Source of the DNA: Bacteroidaceae bacterium
GTDB taxonomy: Bacteria; Bacteroidota; Bacteroidia; Bacteroidales; Bacteroidaceae
Length of the DNA stretch: 64,000 nucleotides
Assembly (NCBI GenBank): GCA_017615125.1
Contig: JAGAAS010000062.1
Location: 1 to 64,000, forward strand
Reading direction: 5' to 3'
Shown here: positions 7,856 to 17,793 of the stretch, piece after piece
Layout of the letters: each line of letters opens with the position of its first letter
How positions within the stretch are numbered: the stretch's first letter is position 1
Position numbers and translations under genes: made by a program
The notes under the pieces: generated by a model
Told to the model about the DNA's origin: nothing
Databases searched by the model: none
What the model saw: only the letters and a program-made list of their open reading frames with translations

Positions 7856-9070
7856 AATTTTTCGGCTTGTTTCTTCTGCCTGTGTGGCATTCTCATTCCC
7901 AAGAGAAATTGCATTGATAGGCACACGGGTATATTCAACATCTTCTTTGTTGGTGGAATAGCTGACATAAAGCCATCCGTTGTGTACAAAAGCCTTTGGA
8001 TAGCTATAGCCAAGTGTCTTCGCTTTGCCTTCATAACGACGACGGGGATAGTCACCGTCTTCGCCTGAGCGTAACAGATAGCTGCGGTTGAAGGTTTTTC
8101 CATCAATGCTGAGCGTCAGAGCCAAAGGAATGCGCCACACTTTATTCGAATCGTTGAAGATACGACCCGGATTGTTCACTATGAATGCCGTTCCGTCGGG
8201 TAGGTTTCCGGCACACTGTTTGGAGCGAGAATCGGGCATATTGGTCTTAACAGCGTTTGTCCAAGTCACACCTTCATCATCGCTGAAAGCTGCCAATACG
8301 GTATAACTGCTTTTCTGATCTCGCATTGTCATTATCCATCTTCCTTCTTGATTTTGAAAGAAACTGGGTTCCAACTCCGCCGACTGTACTCCGTTGTCTG
8401 TATACTGGAAGCTACCCTTGTGCCAACCTGTTCGTCCTGTCGGATCTTCTGTGTAGATGGGACAGAGTTTAAGACCTGGCTGGAAATGAGCGGCTCCAAC
8501 AATACGCCCATCGTTTACTATATGAAAGTCTTGCTCAATGATTCCGTCCATTCGGGTACCGTCATTCATAGTAACATCCTCAGGATCAGTCCACTTCAGC
8601 CCGTCAAGGCTCTCCACGAACTGCGTGTAACCTCCTTCCGGGATGTCTTGAGGATGGACGTTAACAAATCCGATGAGCCTGTCGTCCGTCGACAGCCAGC
8701 CTCCTGAGGCACAGTAACCGTTGCTGATAGAAGGACATAGCACCATAGGCTTGCTCCACGTCTTCCCTTCATCGGAACTACAAGCATAAGCCACCCAAGT
8801 ATCTTCAGCATCCTCGTCCACAGAAGAAGTCTGCCACATACAATAAAGGCGTCCTTTGAAGGCAGTCAGTACCACACCGTTGGAATAATGCGGCCCCTCG
8901 TCTGCGGCAGCATAAATTGTCACAGTTTCCTCTCCAGGGATTCGACTGAGCCCCAGCGTCTCTTTGACGGTAGCATCAAACAAGCCTTCAACGATGCTGA
9001 AGGGGGCGTCTTCTGCCAATATCGTCATGCTCAATAAGAAGCAGAATAGCGAAGGAAACATCCTTTTCAT
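7808..9070 (-). CDS. Sialidase-fold exo-glycosidase, pectin locus
   Basis: 420-residue secreted beta-propeller hydrolase (signal peptide 1-19). Two Asp-boxes are visible, SSDEGKTW near 93 and SDDEGVTW near 266. The standard GH33 FRIP arginine motif is not clear, so true sialidase activity is not supported. As the last gene of a pectin operon, an acidic plant sugar such as a rare residue of rhamnogalacturonan II (a sialidase-fold GH143 acts there) is a better guess; this is inference. The final residues EKESRRMKKEAGEM are encoded by repeat copy B, so the native end was probably replaced. It is 58 bases downstream of the CE8 gene in the same direction. Confidence 0.75.
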   Translation of the reverse strand: MKRMFPSLFCFLLSMTILAEDAPFSIVEGLFDATVKETLGLSRIPGEETVTIYAAADEGPHYSNGVVLTAFKGRLYCMWQTSSVDEDAEDTWVAYACSSDEGKTWSKPMVLCPSISNGYCASGGWLSTDDRLIGFVNVHPQDIPEGGYTQFVESLDGLKWTDPEDVTMNDGTRMDGIIEQDFHIVNDGRIVGAAHFQPGLKLCPIYTEDPTGRTGWHKGSFQYTDNGVQSAELEPSFFQNQEGRWIMTMRDQKSSYTVLAAFSDDEGVTWTNAVKTNMPDSRSKQCAGNLPDGTAFIVNNPGRIFNDSNKVWRIPLALTLSIDGKTFNRSYLLRSGEDGDYPRRRYEGKAKTLGYSYPKAFVHNGWLYVSYSTNKEDVEYTRVPINAISLGNENATQAEETSRKIMEKESRRMKKEAGEM

Positions 9071-9128
9071 CTTTCTGTCATAGAGCTTATTATAGACGAA
9101 CTATCTGGATTGTCATTTACCAGAGGTA

Positions 9129-10940
9129 TCAGTTCTTGTTCAAAAATCTCCTCGTCTCCACAGAACCGTCGGAAAGGATACGGTGCTCTATGTACACGCC
9201 TTTATATCCAGCATTCACGCGTCGTCCCGACAAGTCAAAATAATCTCTTCCGACGACAACCGGCTTCTCTGCCTTGGGCGATGCAACCTGTGTGCCGGCA
9301 CCTGCTGACAAATTGCCGCGTGCTCCAAACTCGTTGACAGCAAGAACTTGCCATTCCGATGCTGCTCCTGAAAACTCATAACTGGTTTCCAGAGTGAAGC
9401 CTACGAAACGATTGTTCCTACGGACTTCATAGCAAATGGCGTAAGGAACGGCTTCCCACGTGATAAGCGCGCCATCAACTTTCAAGACAGGAGCCGGAAG
9501 GCGCTGAGTCATGATATCAGGACGCCAGGAATCTGTTCCGGGAATAATGTTGTCAAACGTATAGCGGGAAGCCTCCTCATCGGAAATGTACTGCCGGGCA
9601 TATCCTTCGATGATGCCCTGCCCGCCTTCATACCAATAATAATTGTTTCGCTTGCTATTATCGTTGAAAGTTCCGTCGGCATTGCGCGTGTGCCAGTCGG
9701 CAAATACTACAGGAATGGCATTGCCGAAATGGCTGTCCCAGCCCTCGGGACGAAGATAGATCTTATCATCGAGCTGAAGGTTGAGGAAAACGGTTTTTGG
9801 CTGAGCTATCCACGCTCTACCAAAATAAATGGAGTCATTTGCCTCTTCAGCCGACAGATAACAATCGTTGAATACATACCCCCATTTCACTCCGTCGTGT
9901 GAAGGAGCCACAATCCACCCGGCTTCTTCTGTAGGCAAGTGATTTTTAACGATGTTAATATGGCAGGAATCAAAGAATACATCTCCATTGCAATAAATGA
10001 AATCCACATTTCCTTCAATGAAGCAGTTTTTCACATATTGCCTGTCACTTGCAGCAGACGGCGTGCGCCAAGTATCCTGATAGCTTCGGGCACGACAGTT
10101 GTAGAACGCCGTACGGTCTTTCGTACATTGCACAGCTAGCGCCTGAGGATAGTTTCGCTCGTCCACTCCCCACAAATTGTTGTAGGTGATGCTTTCTGAA
10201 TAGAAGTTCTTTGCATCAATGTGCGCCATAACGTCTATTCCCTTCGAGTTCTTTGCATGCCCGGCATTGAATGACAGAGCATACTGCCCCCACTCTTCCG
10301 CTGTGGCAAAACGCTCTGTGTCGTGCCCAGTATATCCTCCAGTAGGGCTAAAGTCACAGCAAATCTTGTACTGGATAATGGTGCTGTCGCGGTCTTCTCC
10401 AATCAGATGAAGATAAGGTTTATCTTCCGGAATACGTATGAGTTCGTTATACACGCCGTTTCGCACGAAGATGAGCCAAGGCTTGGTGCGGTTCGAAGGG
10501 GCTGCGTTGACAGCAGCTTGCACCGAGTTGTAATCCCCTGTTCCGTCAAGAGAAACGACAGCATCGAACAGGCGCGGCTCTGGCATAGGACGGGCTTTTG
10601 TAGTAAAAGAGAAGGTGATGACTTCGTTCGTCTTCGACTTATCATTTTTTGAAACGAAGACACCTTCGGGGACATACACCGTATAAGTAGTGCCGTAATC
10701 GAGAGCCGGTATTTCGAGCGAGGCAATAACAGCTGTTACCGACGATGCAATAGGGGCTCCGTTGAACAGACACTGTCCTTCGCCCAAAGCGATGTTTTCC
10801 GTGAAGATTATCTTTACGGCTGCGTTGATGTCCACGTCTTTTGAACCATCAAGAGGAAGACATTGACGGACGGTAAGATTTGCAGCTGACGCACAAAGCG
10901 TCTGGATAAAGAATAGCGAAAGAAGAAGTCTTATTTTCAT
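9129..10940 (-). CDS. Pectin methylesterase, CE8, multidomain
   Basis: 603-residue secreted enzyme that removes methyl esters from homogalacturonan, preparing it for PL1 and GH28. Signal peptide 1-19 is followed by an SbsA/Ig-like beta domain at about 22-115, the CE8 right-handed beta-helix at about 125-470, a fibronectin-like module at about 490-560 and a C-terminal YFDLSGRRV...GVYIEH motif resembling Bacteroidota type-A sorting tails. Active-site blocks are visible: QALAVQ, SYQDTW (acid), GNVDFIYC (nucleophile Asp) and FGRAW (Arg/Trp). It has the same layout as the second CE8 at 32813-34615, though they are clearly separate genes. Operon position is between SusD and the sialidase-fold gene. 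Confidence 0.93.
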   Translation of the reverse strand: MKIRLLLSLFFIQTLCASAANLTVRQCLPLDGSKDVDINAAVKIIFTENIALGEGQCLFNGAPIASSVTAVIASLEIPALDYGTTYTVYVPEGVFVSKNDKSKTNEVITFSFTTKARPMPEPRLFDAVVSLDGTGDYNSVQAAVNAAPSNRTKPWLIFVRNGVYNELIRIPEDKPYLHLIGEDRDSTIIQYKICCDFSPTGGYTGHDTERFATAEEWGQYALSFNAGHAKNSKGIDVMAHIDAKNFYSESITYNNLWGVDERNYPQALAVQCTKDRTAFYNCRARSYQDTWRTPSAASDRQYVKNCFIEGNVDFIYCNGDVFFDSCHINIVKNHLPTEEAGWIVAPSHDGVKWGYVFNDCYLSAEEANDSIYFGRAWIAQPKTVFLNLQLDDKIYLRPEGWDSHFGNAIPVVFADWHTRNADGTFNDNSKRNNYYWYEGGQGIIEGYARQYISDEEASRYTFDNIIPGTDSWRPDIMTQRLPAPVLKVDGALITWEAVPYAICYEVRRNNRFVGFTLETSYEFSGAASEWQVLAVNEFGARGNLSAGAGTQVASPKAEKPVVVGRDYFDLSGRRVNAGYKGVYIEHRILSDGSVETRRFLNKN

Positions 10941-10998
10941 ATTTGTGCAATGAATGTTTTTTACTCAGAAAAAGCAGAAGGAATAAAAGTCAACGTTC

Positions 10999-12792
10999 TT
11001 ATTGCTTGACGATGTCTTCCATTTTGAGGTCCCATTTCACCCAATAGTTGCCTGCAAGAATGGCTGCACGTACTTTCTCGTAATAAGGAGTACCGCGATA
11101 TTTCTCTGCCACCTTATCCACAACATATTCAGGTCCGTAGCGACGTGCCATACGACAAATCCACCCATACGAACGTCCTTCTCCGGCATACTCGCTCAGC
11201 GCCTCGTCGGTGATGAGGAGGTCATACTGACGAATTCGCTCCTCTTCGTTGTATTGCTTGCCCGTGCTGTCGTAGAACGGCCCTGTGCCGTCGGACTTCT
11301 TGTTAACAGGATTGAGAGCACGAACGGGGAAATCATGCGTGTTACCGTACACACAATAGGCTACGCCGATGTCACCATAGCCTCCTGCGGGGCAGAACCA
11401 TGAGTTGTAGTTTTTGCTCCAGTAATCGGGCAACGTCTTGTCGGCAAACTCGTTGGTGACGCCTTTGTTCATGATGACCTCGGCTTGGTGCCATTGGTGT
11501 AAGTGATTCTCTGCTTCTGCAACCCAGAAATGATAGTCATGTCCTCGATAGAGAGGGATTACGGGCTGTATCTCGACAATACGTGAACGGAGCCACTCCC
11601 CACGATGATAATAGTATTTCACGAAGCATGTGTCGCCATTCAGCACGTCGATGTTATTCTTCTGCACGATGCCGCGCAAGTCGCTTTCGTTATATTTGCC
11701 GATGGCATAGTGCGACGGGCGCAGGTAGTACTTTCCCGGAGCTTCGGGACAGAAGTATTCCACAATACGGTTGCGCTGATTGTTGTCGTAGTCATACATA
11801 ATGCCTGTCACCACCTGATAAAGGTTTGTCCAGTTGCTGGCATTATAGAGTTCGTTGAAGAACGTGGTATAGTATTCTGTAGCGCACACATTGTCGGCTC
11901 CTGTCCGGATGGGAATGTTGCAGGCATAACGATAGTCATTATAAACCACTTCAACTCCATCGTTTATTGTTCCCATGTGGCATTTGTAGAGATAATCCAG
12001 AATGTGGTCTCTCACCCACCGGTAGTCGGCATCTTGTCCTCGCCAGATCAGCAGTTCACAGCGTAGAGAAAGATATTCCGGTACCATATACCGCCAATGG
12101 TCATAGTTTGTGGTAACATCCTCTTCGTTAATCCACGAAGCCCAGTCCATTAGTAGCTGAGATGAGATTGTTTCTTCATTGTACAAAGTAATCCCATTGT
12201 CGAGTAAGCCCAGACAACGCTCAATGAGTTCGTCCATATTGCAGTAGGTGAACACCGTCTTGTCTGAAAGGTCTTTGCGCTCTTTCAGAGGATCATCAAA
12301 CCAGACAGCCTCGCCGTAGATAGAACCCAACTTAAGGTAAGCCCACACCTTTAGGCGGAGTGCATTGCTGATGAGTGCCTTGAAGTTCTTTGCAGCACTC
12401 TCGTCCATATTGTCGCCCACTTTCATGCGGTATTCCTTCATCTTGTCAATGTAGTCGTTGCATGCAATGACGACGGCATAGAATGGCGAAGGGTCGGCAT
12501 AGGAGTTGCCTTCGGTAGGCTCATACTGCCAGATGTGTTGCAGTTCAAGGGGTGCATTCGACGTTGCATCAAAATAGTCGCCGCGCGTATCTGTGAGAAT
12601 AATTGCCACATCGGCGGCTTTCTGCATACGTGTCATAATGCCCATAAAGCCCTTGTACATTTCATCGTCGGTAGAAATATAGTCGTCAGAGTTGATGATG
12701 TTATCAGGGTCTGTAGCAAACAAATCTTCGCAAGAAATAAACCCGACTATGCAGACAACCACAAGAGCCAACTGAGATAGTATTCTTTTCAT
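10999..12792 (-). CDS. SusD/RagB-family glycan-binding lipoprotein (pair 1)
   Basis: 597-residue surface lipoprotein acting as the lid and glycan-binding partner of the adjacent SusC. The start is placed at 12792 rather than the longer frame at 12840, because this gives a clean signal peptide, MKRILSQ...GFISC, with the lipid cysteine at 21 and a purine-rich AAAGGAAG upstream. Typical SusD features follow: D-rich start after the lipobox, TPR-like helices, ALRLKVWAYLKLGSIYGEAVW near 170-190. It lies 47 bases after the SusC stop. It is larger than the second SusD (523 residues) and not close to it in sequence, so the two pairs probably bind different pectin fragments. Confidence 0.9.
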   Translation of the reverse strand: MKRILSQLALVVVCIVGFISCEDLFATDPDNIINSDDYISTDDEMYKGFMGIMTRMQKAADVAIILTDTRGDYFDATSNAPLELQHIWQYEPTEGNSYADPSPFYAVVIACNDYIDKMKEYRMKVGDNMDESAAKNFKALISNALRLKVWAYLKLGSIYGEAVWFDDPLKERKDLSDKTVFTYCNMDELIERCLGLLDNGITLYNEETISSQLLMDWASWINEEDVTTNYDHWRYMVPEYLSLRCELLIWRGQDADYRWVRDHILDYLYKCHMGTINDGVEVVYNDYRYACNIPIRTGADNVCATEYYTTFFNELYNASNWTNLYQVVTGIMYDYDNNQRNRIVEYFCPEAPGKYYLRPSHYAIGKYNESDLRGIVQKNNIDVLNGDTCFVKYYYHRGEWLRSRIVEIQPVIPLYRGHDYHFWVAEAENHLHQWHQAEVIMNKGVTNEFADKTLPDYWSKNYNSWFCPAGGYGDIGVAYCVYGNTHDFPVRALNPVNKKSDGTGPFYDSTGKQYNEEERIRQYDLLITDEALSEYAGEGRSYGWICRMARRYGPEYVVDKVAEKYRGTPYYEKVRAAILAGNYWVKWDLKMEDIVKQ

Positions 12793-12839
12793 ATTCTTCC
12801 TTTTCTTTATCATAGTAAATGGAATATGTTTTTTACACA

Positions 12840-15800
12840 TTAGAAATTGAGGTTGAACCCAACCTTAACCGTTCGGGGGACGCCGACTTTCGCATAGTCA
12901 ATACCATACATAGAATCATCATAGCTGTATGCAAACTCAGGATTGTTTCCGAGGTAACGTGTAAGGTAGAACAGATTCTCTCCAGAAACCCACAATGTGC
13001 CTGAGCGGAAGAAATGCATGATGGGGCGGTTGATGTCGTAACCTAACGAGAGAGAGCCCAACTTCATATAAGAGCCGTCTTCAACAAACCGGTCTGAAAA
13101 AGCATTGTTTGCGCTAGGGTCACCATAGTTTGCACGAGGCATAGAGGTCTGGTGCCCTTCCGTCTGCCAACGGTTGACAACAGCTACCGACTGATTGTGG
13201 AAAGCATCCATCGACTCCAGGTTTCGCCGTACTGCATTGTACACCTTTCCTCCATAGCTCCCATCGAAACGAGCAGTAAGTGTAAACTGCTTAAAGCGTA
13301 GCGATGTAAAAACGGACCCAAAAGCCTCTGGGCGACTGCTGCCGAGAAGCACTTTATCGCGTTCATTAATGACACTGTCGCCATTCTGGTCGATGAAGCG
13401 CACATCTCCTGCCTGATAGCGAGTTCCGTTTATGGAGGTAAATCCATCGGCATTGGCTTCTGCTGTTGTGGTATATATACCATCGGTCTGATACCCATAG
13501 AACTGGTAAGGGGTCTCTCCTACTTGCAGACGAACGATGCAGTCTTCGTCTTCTGCGAACACACTCTGTTCAATATCGTAATAATCACGCTCTCCCAATG
13601 CATCAACAACGCTTCGGAGCCGTGTCACGTTCCCTCCTATGCTCCAGCTAAAATCTTTTGTCTCAACAGGCGTTAACCGAACCGAAAGTGTAACACCTCG
13701 TGTGGAAACAGCCGCATCGTTCTCATAATAGTCCGTTGCTGCATAAATGCTAGAGATTTTCTGAGGAATAATCAGATCCCAAGCATGCGAATAAAAACCT
13801 GTCATTCCCATCTGCAGGCGGTGTCTCCAGAGGCTCACATCCAATCCTCCCATCAGCGTCCGCTGTTTTTCAGGCTCTAGTAACGTGTTGGGTATATCGC
13901 CACGCAGAATAGAACCCATCGAGAAGAAGTTCGACGAAATGTAATAGTTCTTTGCATAATTGCTCGAGAAACGGCTATTGCCGCTCCGTGCATACTGCAC
14001 ATTCACATCCATCCTGTTCACCCAATCGGGCATTGCCGATAGAGAGGCAGCCATAAAAGTAAGCTTCCCCGATGGATAGACATACCACCGCGGGGCATCC
14101 ACACCGCTTACCGACGACCCATCCACAACAACATTGGCGTCAGCTGCTATCAAACGCTTCCATGTATATCCTGCATGAGCATACATGTTTGCCCATCGCC
14201 AGAGGTCGTTATATCCGTCGGTATGTTTCTCATCGGATGTCTTGTCCAATGTCTTGTAAAAGTCATTAGCGGTGTTGTAACCCGATGAGATGTCATACTC
14301 TGCCGATGTCGCCATATAGCGAATTCCCGCATCGGCGCGCACCTCGTGCACTTGCCCCAATGTGCGGGCATAGTCGGCGTTCAAACTATAATAATTGTTC
14401 CGGTTCTCACTGGCAGCCTTACGTACCGTGTTTCGCCCAATGCCGTAGTATTGCGGGCAGATAGCTTGGTTGCTCATGCCGGGAATGAACATGTTCTCTT
14501 CTGTATAGCGATACTGAAGGCTGAACTGCCCCGTCAGACGAAGGTAGCTGTTCACATGATAGTTCAATCCCAAACGAACATTTACGTCATACACCTTATC
14601 TCCAGCCTCAAGGGTTTTGACAAGAGCTGTAGGGTTGCTCACATTCTCGTATGGAAACAAGGGGTAGTCGTTGACGTTAGCGAAATTGTACTGCGCGTAT
14701 GTTCCCGTCAGCCTTCCGTCGGTATCGGCAAAATAAGGATTCAGAACAGGCATCTGCTGCCAGGCAGCAAGCATCGGATTGGTCTCGGCGCTCATGCCCT
14801 GCTCCTGCAAGTCGCTAAGCATGTAAGCAAGCCCGATGGATGTGAAGATGTCCACCTTACGGCTTACCATAATGTTTGAATTGAGCAACGTGTGATACCG
14901 CTCGTTCCGGGTTCCACGGATAACACCGCCATCGGAAGCATATCCGACACTCATGTTGTACTTGGCAATCTCGTCACCTCCTTCCACACGAAACACATTG
15001 TCTGTAAGGAAGGAAGGACGATATATTTCCCCCTGCCAGTCGGTGTTATTATTGAAGATATAGGCCGAGGGATAATCAGAAGATGTCTGCAGAAAAGGAT
15101 AGTCTGTGGTCAGAAGACCTATCTGTGGGTAACGAGTCATGCCCACGCTGCGCAAATAGTTCTTGTATCCGTTCGCATCCAGCACGTCGATGGTCCGTCC
15201 TCGCAAGTGGGCACCGTACTGCCCCGAGAAAGAAATCCGGGTGTCGAGGTTATCGCTTGTGGCCTGCTCCGTTTCAATAGAAATAACACCGCCAGCTCCA
15301 AGCGATCCATAACGAGCTGCATCCGCCCCCGTCAGCACCGATATACTACGAATGTCGTCTACCGTAAGGGCCGACAGCACACTTCGGCTATAGCCTGTAA
15401 TGGCTGTAGATACCTTTTCGTCTTTCAGATAGGGAACTCCGTCAACAACGATAAGCGGCATATTAGAGGCCTCCAGCGAATGGATACCTCCTATGTTTAG
15501 ATAAGCACCTTCTGCCGGCATACCGCTTTTCAACGTCACCAGCAAGCCTGGCAAGTCATCCTGAAGCGCTTCGTCCACCGTGAGAGCCCTTCGCATGTCT
15601 TTTTTGAGCAACGACCCCTCCTCGGCGTAATGAACCCAGCTTTCCGGCACCAGCACCACCGTAGCGGGCCTGTTCCCCTCGCTCACTGCCAGTGTGGTGG
15701 GAAAGAAGCCATTGCAGGTGACAGAAACGATACCTTCAGAATGAATCATCGTCAGCGTCGCATACCCGTCAGCATCGGCATAGGCAGAAGCTTCAGCTCC

Positions 15801-15953
15801 TTCAGAAGCCAACACAGCACCTTCGAGGGGGAGCCCCTTCGTATCTACGACACGGGTAGAGAAAACGAATCTTTGCGCATCGCTGGCTAACGTATGGCTG
15901 GCGAACAAACCCGCAAGGAAAAGTGTCCTGATTATATAGTGTATTTGTTTCAT
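12840..15953 (-). CDS. SusC-family TonB-dependent transporter (pair 1)
   Basis: 1037-residue outer-membrane importer of oligosaccharides. Signal peptide 1-26, carboxypeptidase-like beta domain at about 30-105, plug with NIGGIHSLEASNMPLIVVDGVPYL at about 150-175 and GADAARYGSLGAGGVISI at about 208-225, then the 22-strand barrel ending in the usual aromatic VKVGFNLNF. The stretch between beta domain and plug is short and unusual (SWVHYAEEGSLLKKDMRRAL) and lacks the EVVV-type TonB box seen in the second SusC. It is preceded by the FAS1 lipoprotein gene (18 bases) and followed by its SusD. Confidence 0.93.
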   Translation of the reverse strand: MKQIHYIIRTLFLAGLFASHTLASDAQRFVFSTRVVDTKGLPLEGAVLASEGAEASAYADADGYATLTMIHSEGIVSVTCNGFFPTTLAVSEGNRPATVVLVPESWVHYAEEGSLLKKDMRRALTVDEALQDDLPGLLVTLKSGMPAEGAYLNIGGIHSLEASNMPLIVVDGVPYLKDEKVSTAITGYSRSVLSALTVDDIRSISVLTGADAARYGSLGAGGVISIETEQATSDNLDTRISFSGQYGAHLRGRTIDVLDANGYKNYLRSVGMTRYPQIGLLTTDYPFLQTSSDYPSAYIFNNNTDWQGEIYRPSFLTDNVFRVEGGDEIAKYNMSVGYASDGGVIRGTRNERYHTLLNSNIMVSRKVDIFTSIGLAYMLSDLQEQGMSAETNPMLAAWQQMPVLNPYFADTDGRLTGTYAQYNFANVNDYPLFPYENVSNPTALVKTLEAGDKVYDVNVRLGLNYHVNSYLRLTGQFSLQYRYTEENMFIPGMSNQAICPQYYGIGRNTVRKAASENRNNYYSLNADYARTLGQVHEVRADAGIRYMATSAEYDISSGYNTANDFYKTLDKTSDEKHTDGYNDLWRWANMYAHAGYTWKRLIAADANVVVDGSSVSGVDAPRWYVYPSGKLTFMAASLSAMPDWVNRMDVNVQYARSGNSRFSSNYAKNYYISSNFFSMGSILRGDIPNTLLEPEKQRTLMGGLDVSLWRHRLQMGMTGFYSHAWDLIIPQKISSIYAATDYYENDAAVSTRGVTLSVRLTPVETKDFSWSIGGNVTRLRSVVDALGERDYYDIEQSVFAEDEDCIVRLQVGETPYQFYGYQTDGIYTTTAEANADGFTSINGTRYQAGDVRFIDQNGDSVINERDKVLLGSSRPEAFGSVFTSLRFKQFTLTARFDGSYGGKVYNAVRRNLESMDAFHNQSVAVVNRWQTEGHQTSMPRANYGDPSANNAFSDRFVEDGSYMKLGSLSLGYDINRPIMHFFRSGTLWVSGENLFYLTRYLGNNPEFAYSYDDSMYGIDYAKVGVPRTVKVGFNLNF

Positions 15954-15971
15954 CTTTTTCGGTCCTCCTCG

Positions 15972-17777
15972 TTAATAGTTATTTTTCGTCGGGCGCAAAC
16001 ACCAGTGATACATCATCAGCTGTTTCACATTGCTTGTGTTGCGTTCGGCCGTATAGTCATAGAGTCGGCTCATATCCGATGAGGTGATGGTAATTGTAAA
16101 GTTCCCGTCATGTTTCATCTGCACTATGCCCACCTGAAAGCCGTCCGTATCGTAGGCCTGCGCCTTCTCGCTGAGCGACGACCAGTCGTGCCAGTTGTAG
16201 CCTTCCGGATAGCCGATGCTCGAAGCCCCGTAGTTGTCGATGACAGAAACAGAACCTCTGTCAAAATGATAGTTGGAACCCTGTGCATACATCACCATGT
16301 CTTTTATGAGAAGTGTGTCGCAGAACTGAATGCTAAGGGAATAAAGTAGGCTATGTTTGAAGCCCATGCGCAAATAATACTCCCCTGCCGGGATGTAGCA
16401 CTCCCTGATGCGCTGTTCTCGCGGATTGGACGGGTTGTACAAAACCCCATCGTATGTCACACTGCACTCCAGTGTGTCACGACGAGCCTCCCCGTCGGGG
16501 ATGGCGGTAAGAACGTGATAATACATCGTAGGCAACGTCTCGCTCAGCGTAAACGAGCCCTGCGCATCGTTCAGCACCATCGGGTCTATCCAGTGGCTCC
16601 AGCGGAAATAGGTATCGCGCTGCTCTTGGGTCATATTGTTCCAAAGCTCATAAAATCGGCTTTTCAAACGGTAGATGATCACATTGTTCGGCACCTTCAG
16701 ATAGTCGCAGAAAAACACTGTCCCGTTACTTGCCGGAATGGCATCGCTAGTGCGAACCGTCTGTACCGTCGGGCGCCACAGGGCTGCGTCCGCAACCGTG
16801 AATTTTGTCCCATCAACCGTATCTTTTGTGCAGCCGCCCACACAGTCTATGTCATCCTTTCCCGTCACTTTGAATGGTGTCAGGCGCTGATTGACAAAGC
16901 AAGCACGAACAATCCATTTCTCGAATTTCTCTCTGTCGGCAGCCGTAGCCTTGCGCCCCAGCCAGAGGGGAACGCGCGACAGAGCCGTGTCGATGCAAGC
17001 AGAAATAATATCATTGTCGGGAACGAACAATGTGCTTGCATAGTCCTCGCTACGCATATTCCACAGTTCCTGTCCGTCTTCGGTATAACGGTCCATAAGA
17101 ATATTCTTCACGCTCCATCCCTTCACCGAATCGCTATAAATGGTGTTTCCTTGTTCATTTGTCCCAGAGGGAGTACACAAATCGGGATTGAACCACGTGC
17201 GCTCATACCGGCGAACAAGACTTTTGAAGGTAGAATAGCGAGTGTCGTCGAGATTTTGAAGTACTTCGTAAATGGACTGGCGGATAGGGACGATGCCGTC
17301 GCTTATACAATAGATATACGCATCTGTAGTGCGTATTACCTTATCATATCCGTAACTGTCAATAAACATTTGACCATTACGTTCACTTATCCAGATGTTC
17401 TTCCCTAGCCATGTGTTGATGCCCAGACCATCGCGAAGTTCTGTGGGTGCGAAGGCAACGTCGCTTATACAATAGCTTGCGTATGCCGTGTCGGACGCTT
17501 CTGAAGATGTTTTCAAAACGGCATCAGGATAGGCTAATATGGTATAGTCGTGTCCTTCCTCCATCCTGTCATAGATGCTTTGCTTCACAAAAAGGGTGTT
17601 CTCCGTACTATAGTCAAGCCGGCTTTGCAGATACTCCTTTGCCGAACCTTGGAAGACCTGCACGATCCCGTCTGTCTGAAGTTGCTGCTGCCCGTAATGC
17701 TCGTTCCAGGCATCTTCGCAAGCTGCCAGGCACATGCACAAAAGAGCCACAAGGGTTTTTTTCATCTCTTTATTCAT
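15972..17777 (-). CDS. FAS1-related surface lipoprotein C
   Basis: About 601 residues from the start at 17777; a start at 17765 is equally possible. Signal peptide with lipobox LAAC (Cys 20). Fasciclin-like features are weak but present: YTILAYPDAVL near 80, STLFVPDNDII near 255 and the LENVL-like helices. The C-terminal third is a beta-rich module. FAS1 lipoproteins next to SusC/SusD pairs are best read as surface glycan-binding proteins; direct sugar binding here is inference. Tight spacing (under 20 bases) to the FAS1 gene before it and the SusC after it indicates one transcript. Confidence 0.72.
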   Translation of the reverse strand: MNKEMKKTLVALLCMCLAACEDAWNEHYGQQQLQTDGIVQVFQGSAKEYLQSRLDYSTENTLFVKQSIYDRMEEGHDYTILAYPDAVLKTSSEASDTAYASYCISDVAFAPTELRDGLGINTWLGKNIWISERNGQMFIDSYGYDKVIRTTDAYIYCISDGIVPIRQSIYEVLQNLDDTRYSTFKSLVRRYERTWFNPDLCTPSGTNEQGNTIYSDSVKGWSVKNILMDRYTEDGQELWNMRSEDYASTLFVPDNDIISACIDTALSRVPLWLGRKATAADREKFEKWIVRACFVNQRLTPFKVTGKDDIDCVGGCTKDTVDGTKFTVADAALWRPTVQTVRTSDAIPASNGTVFFCDYLKVPNNVIIYRLKSRFYELWNNMTQEQRDTYFRWSHWIDPMVLNDAQGSFTLSETLPTMYYHVLTAIPDGEARRDTLECSVTYDGVLYNPSNPREQRIRECYIPAGEYYLRMGFKHSLLYSLSIQFCDTLLIKDMVMYAQGSNYHFDRGSVSVIDNYGASSIGYPEGYNWHDWSSLSEKAQAYDTDGFQVGIVQMKHDGNFTITITSSDMSRLYDYTAERNTSNVKQLMMYHWCLRPTKNNY

Positions 17778-17793
17778 AGTAGTGGTTTTTCTT

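Noticed and set aside
6469-7857. 462-residue plus-strand open frame across the epimerase gene
   Set aside because: Runs through the promoter and repeat B without protein-like character; the minus-strand SDR is clear.
12792-12840. Longer SusD-1 start overlapping the SusC-1 stop
   Set aside because: It would put 16 polar residues before the signal peptide; the 12792 start gives a normal lipoprotein signal.
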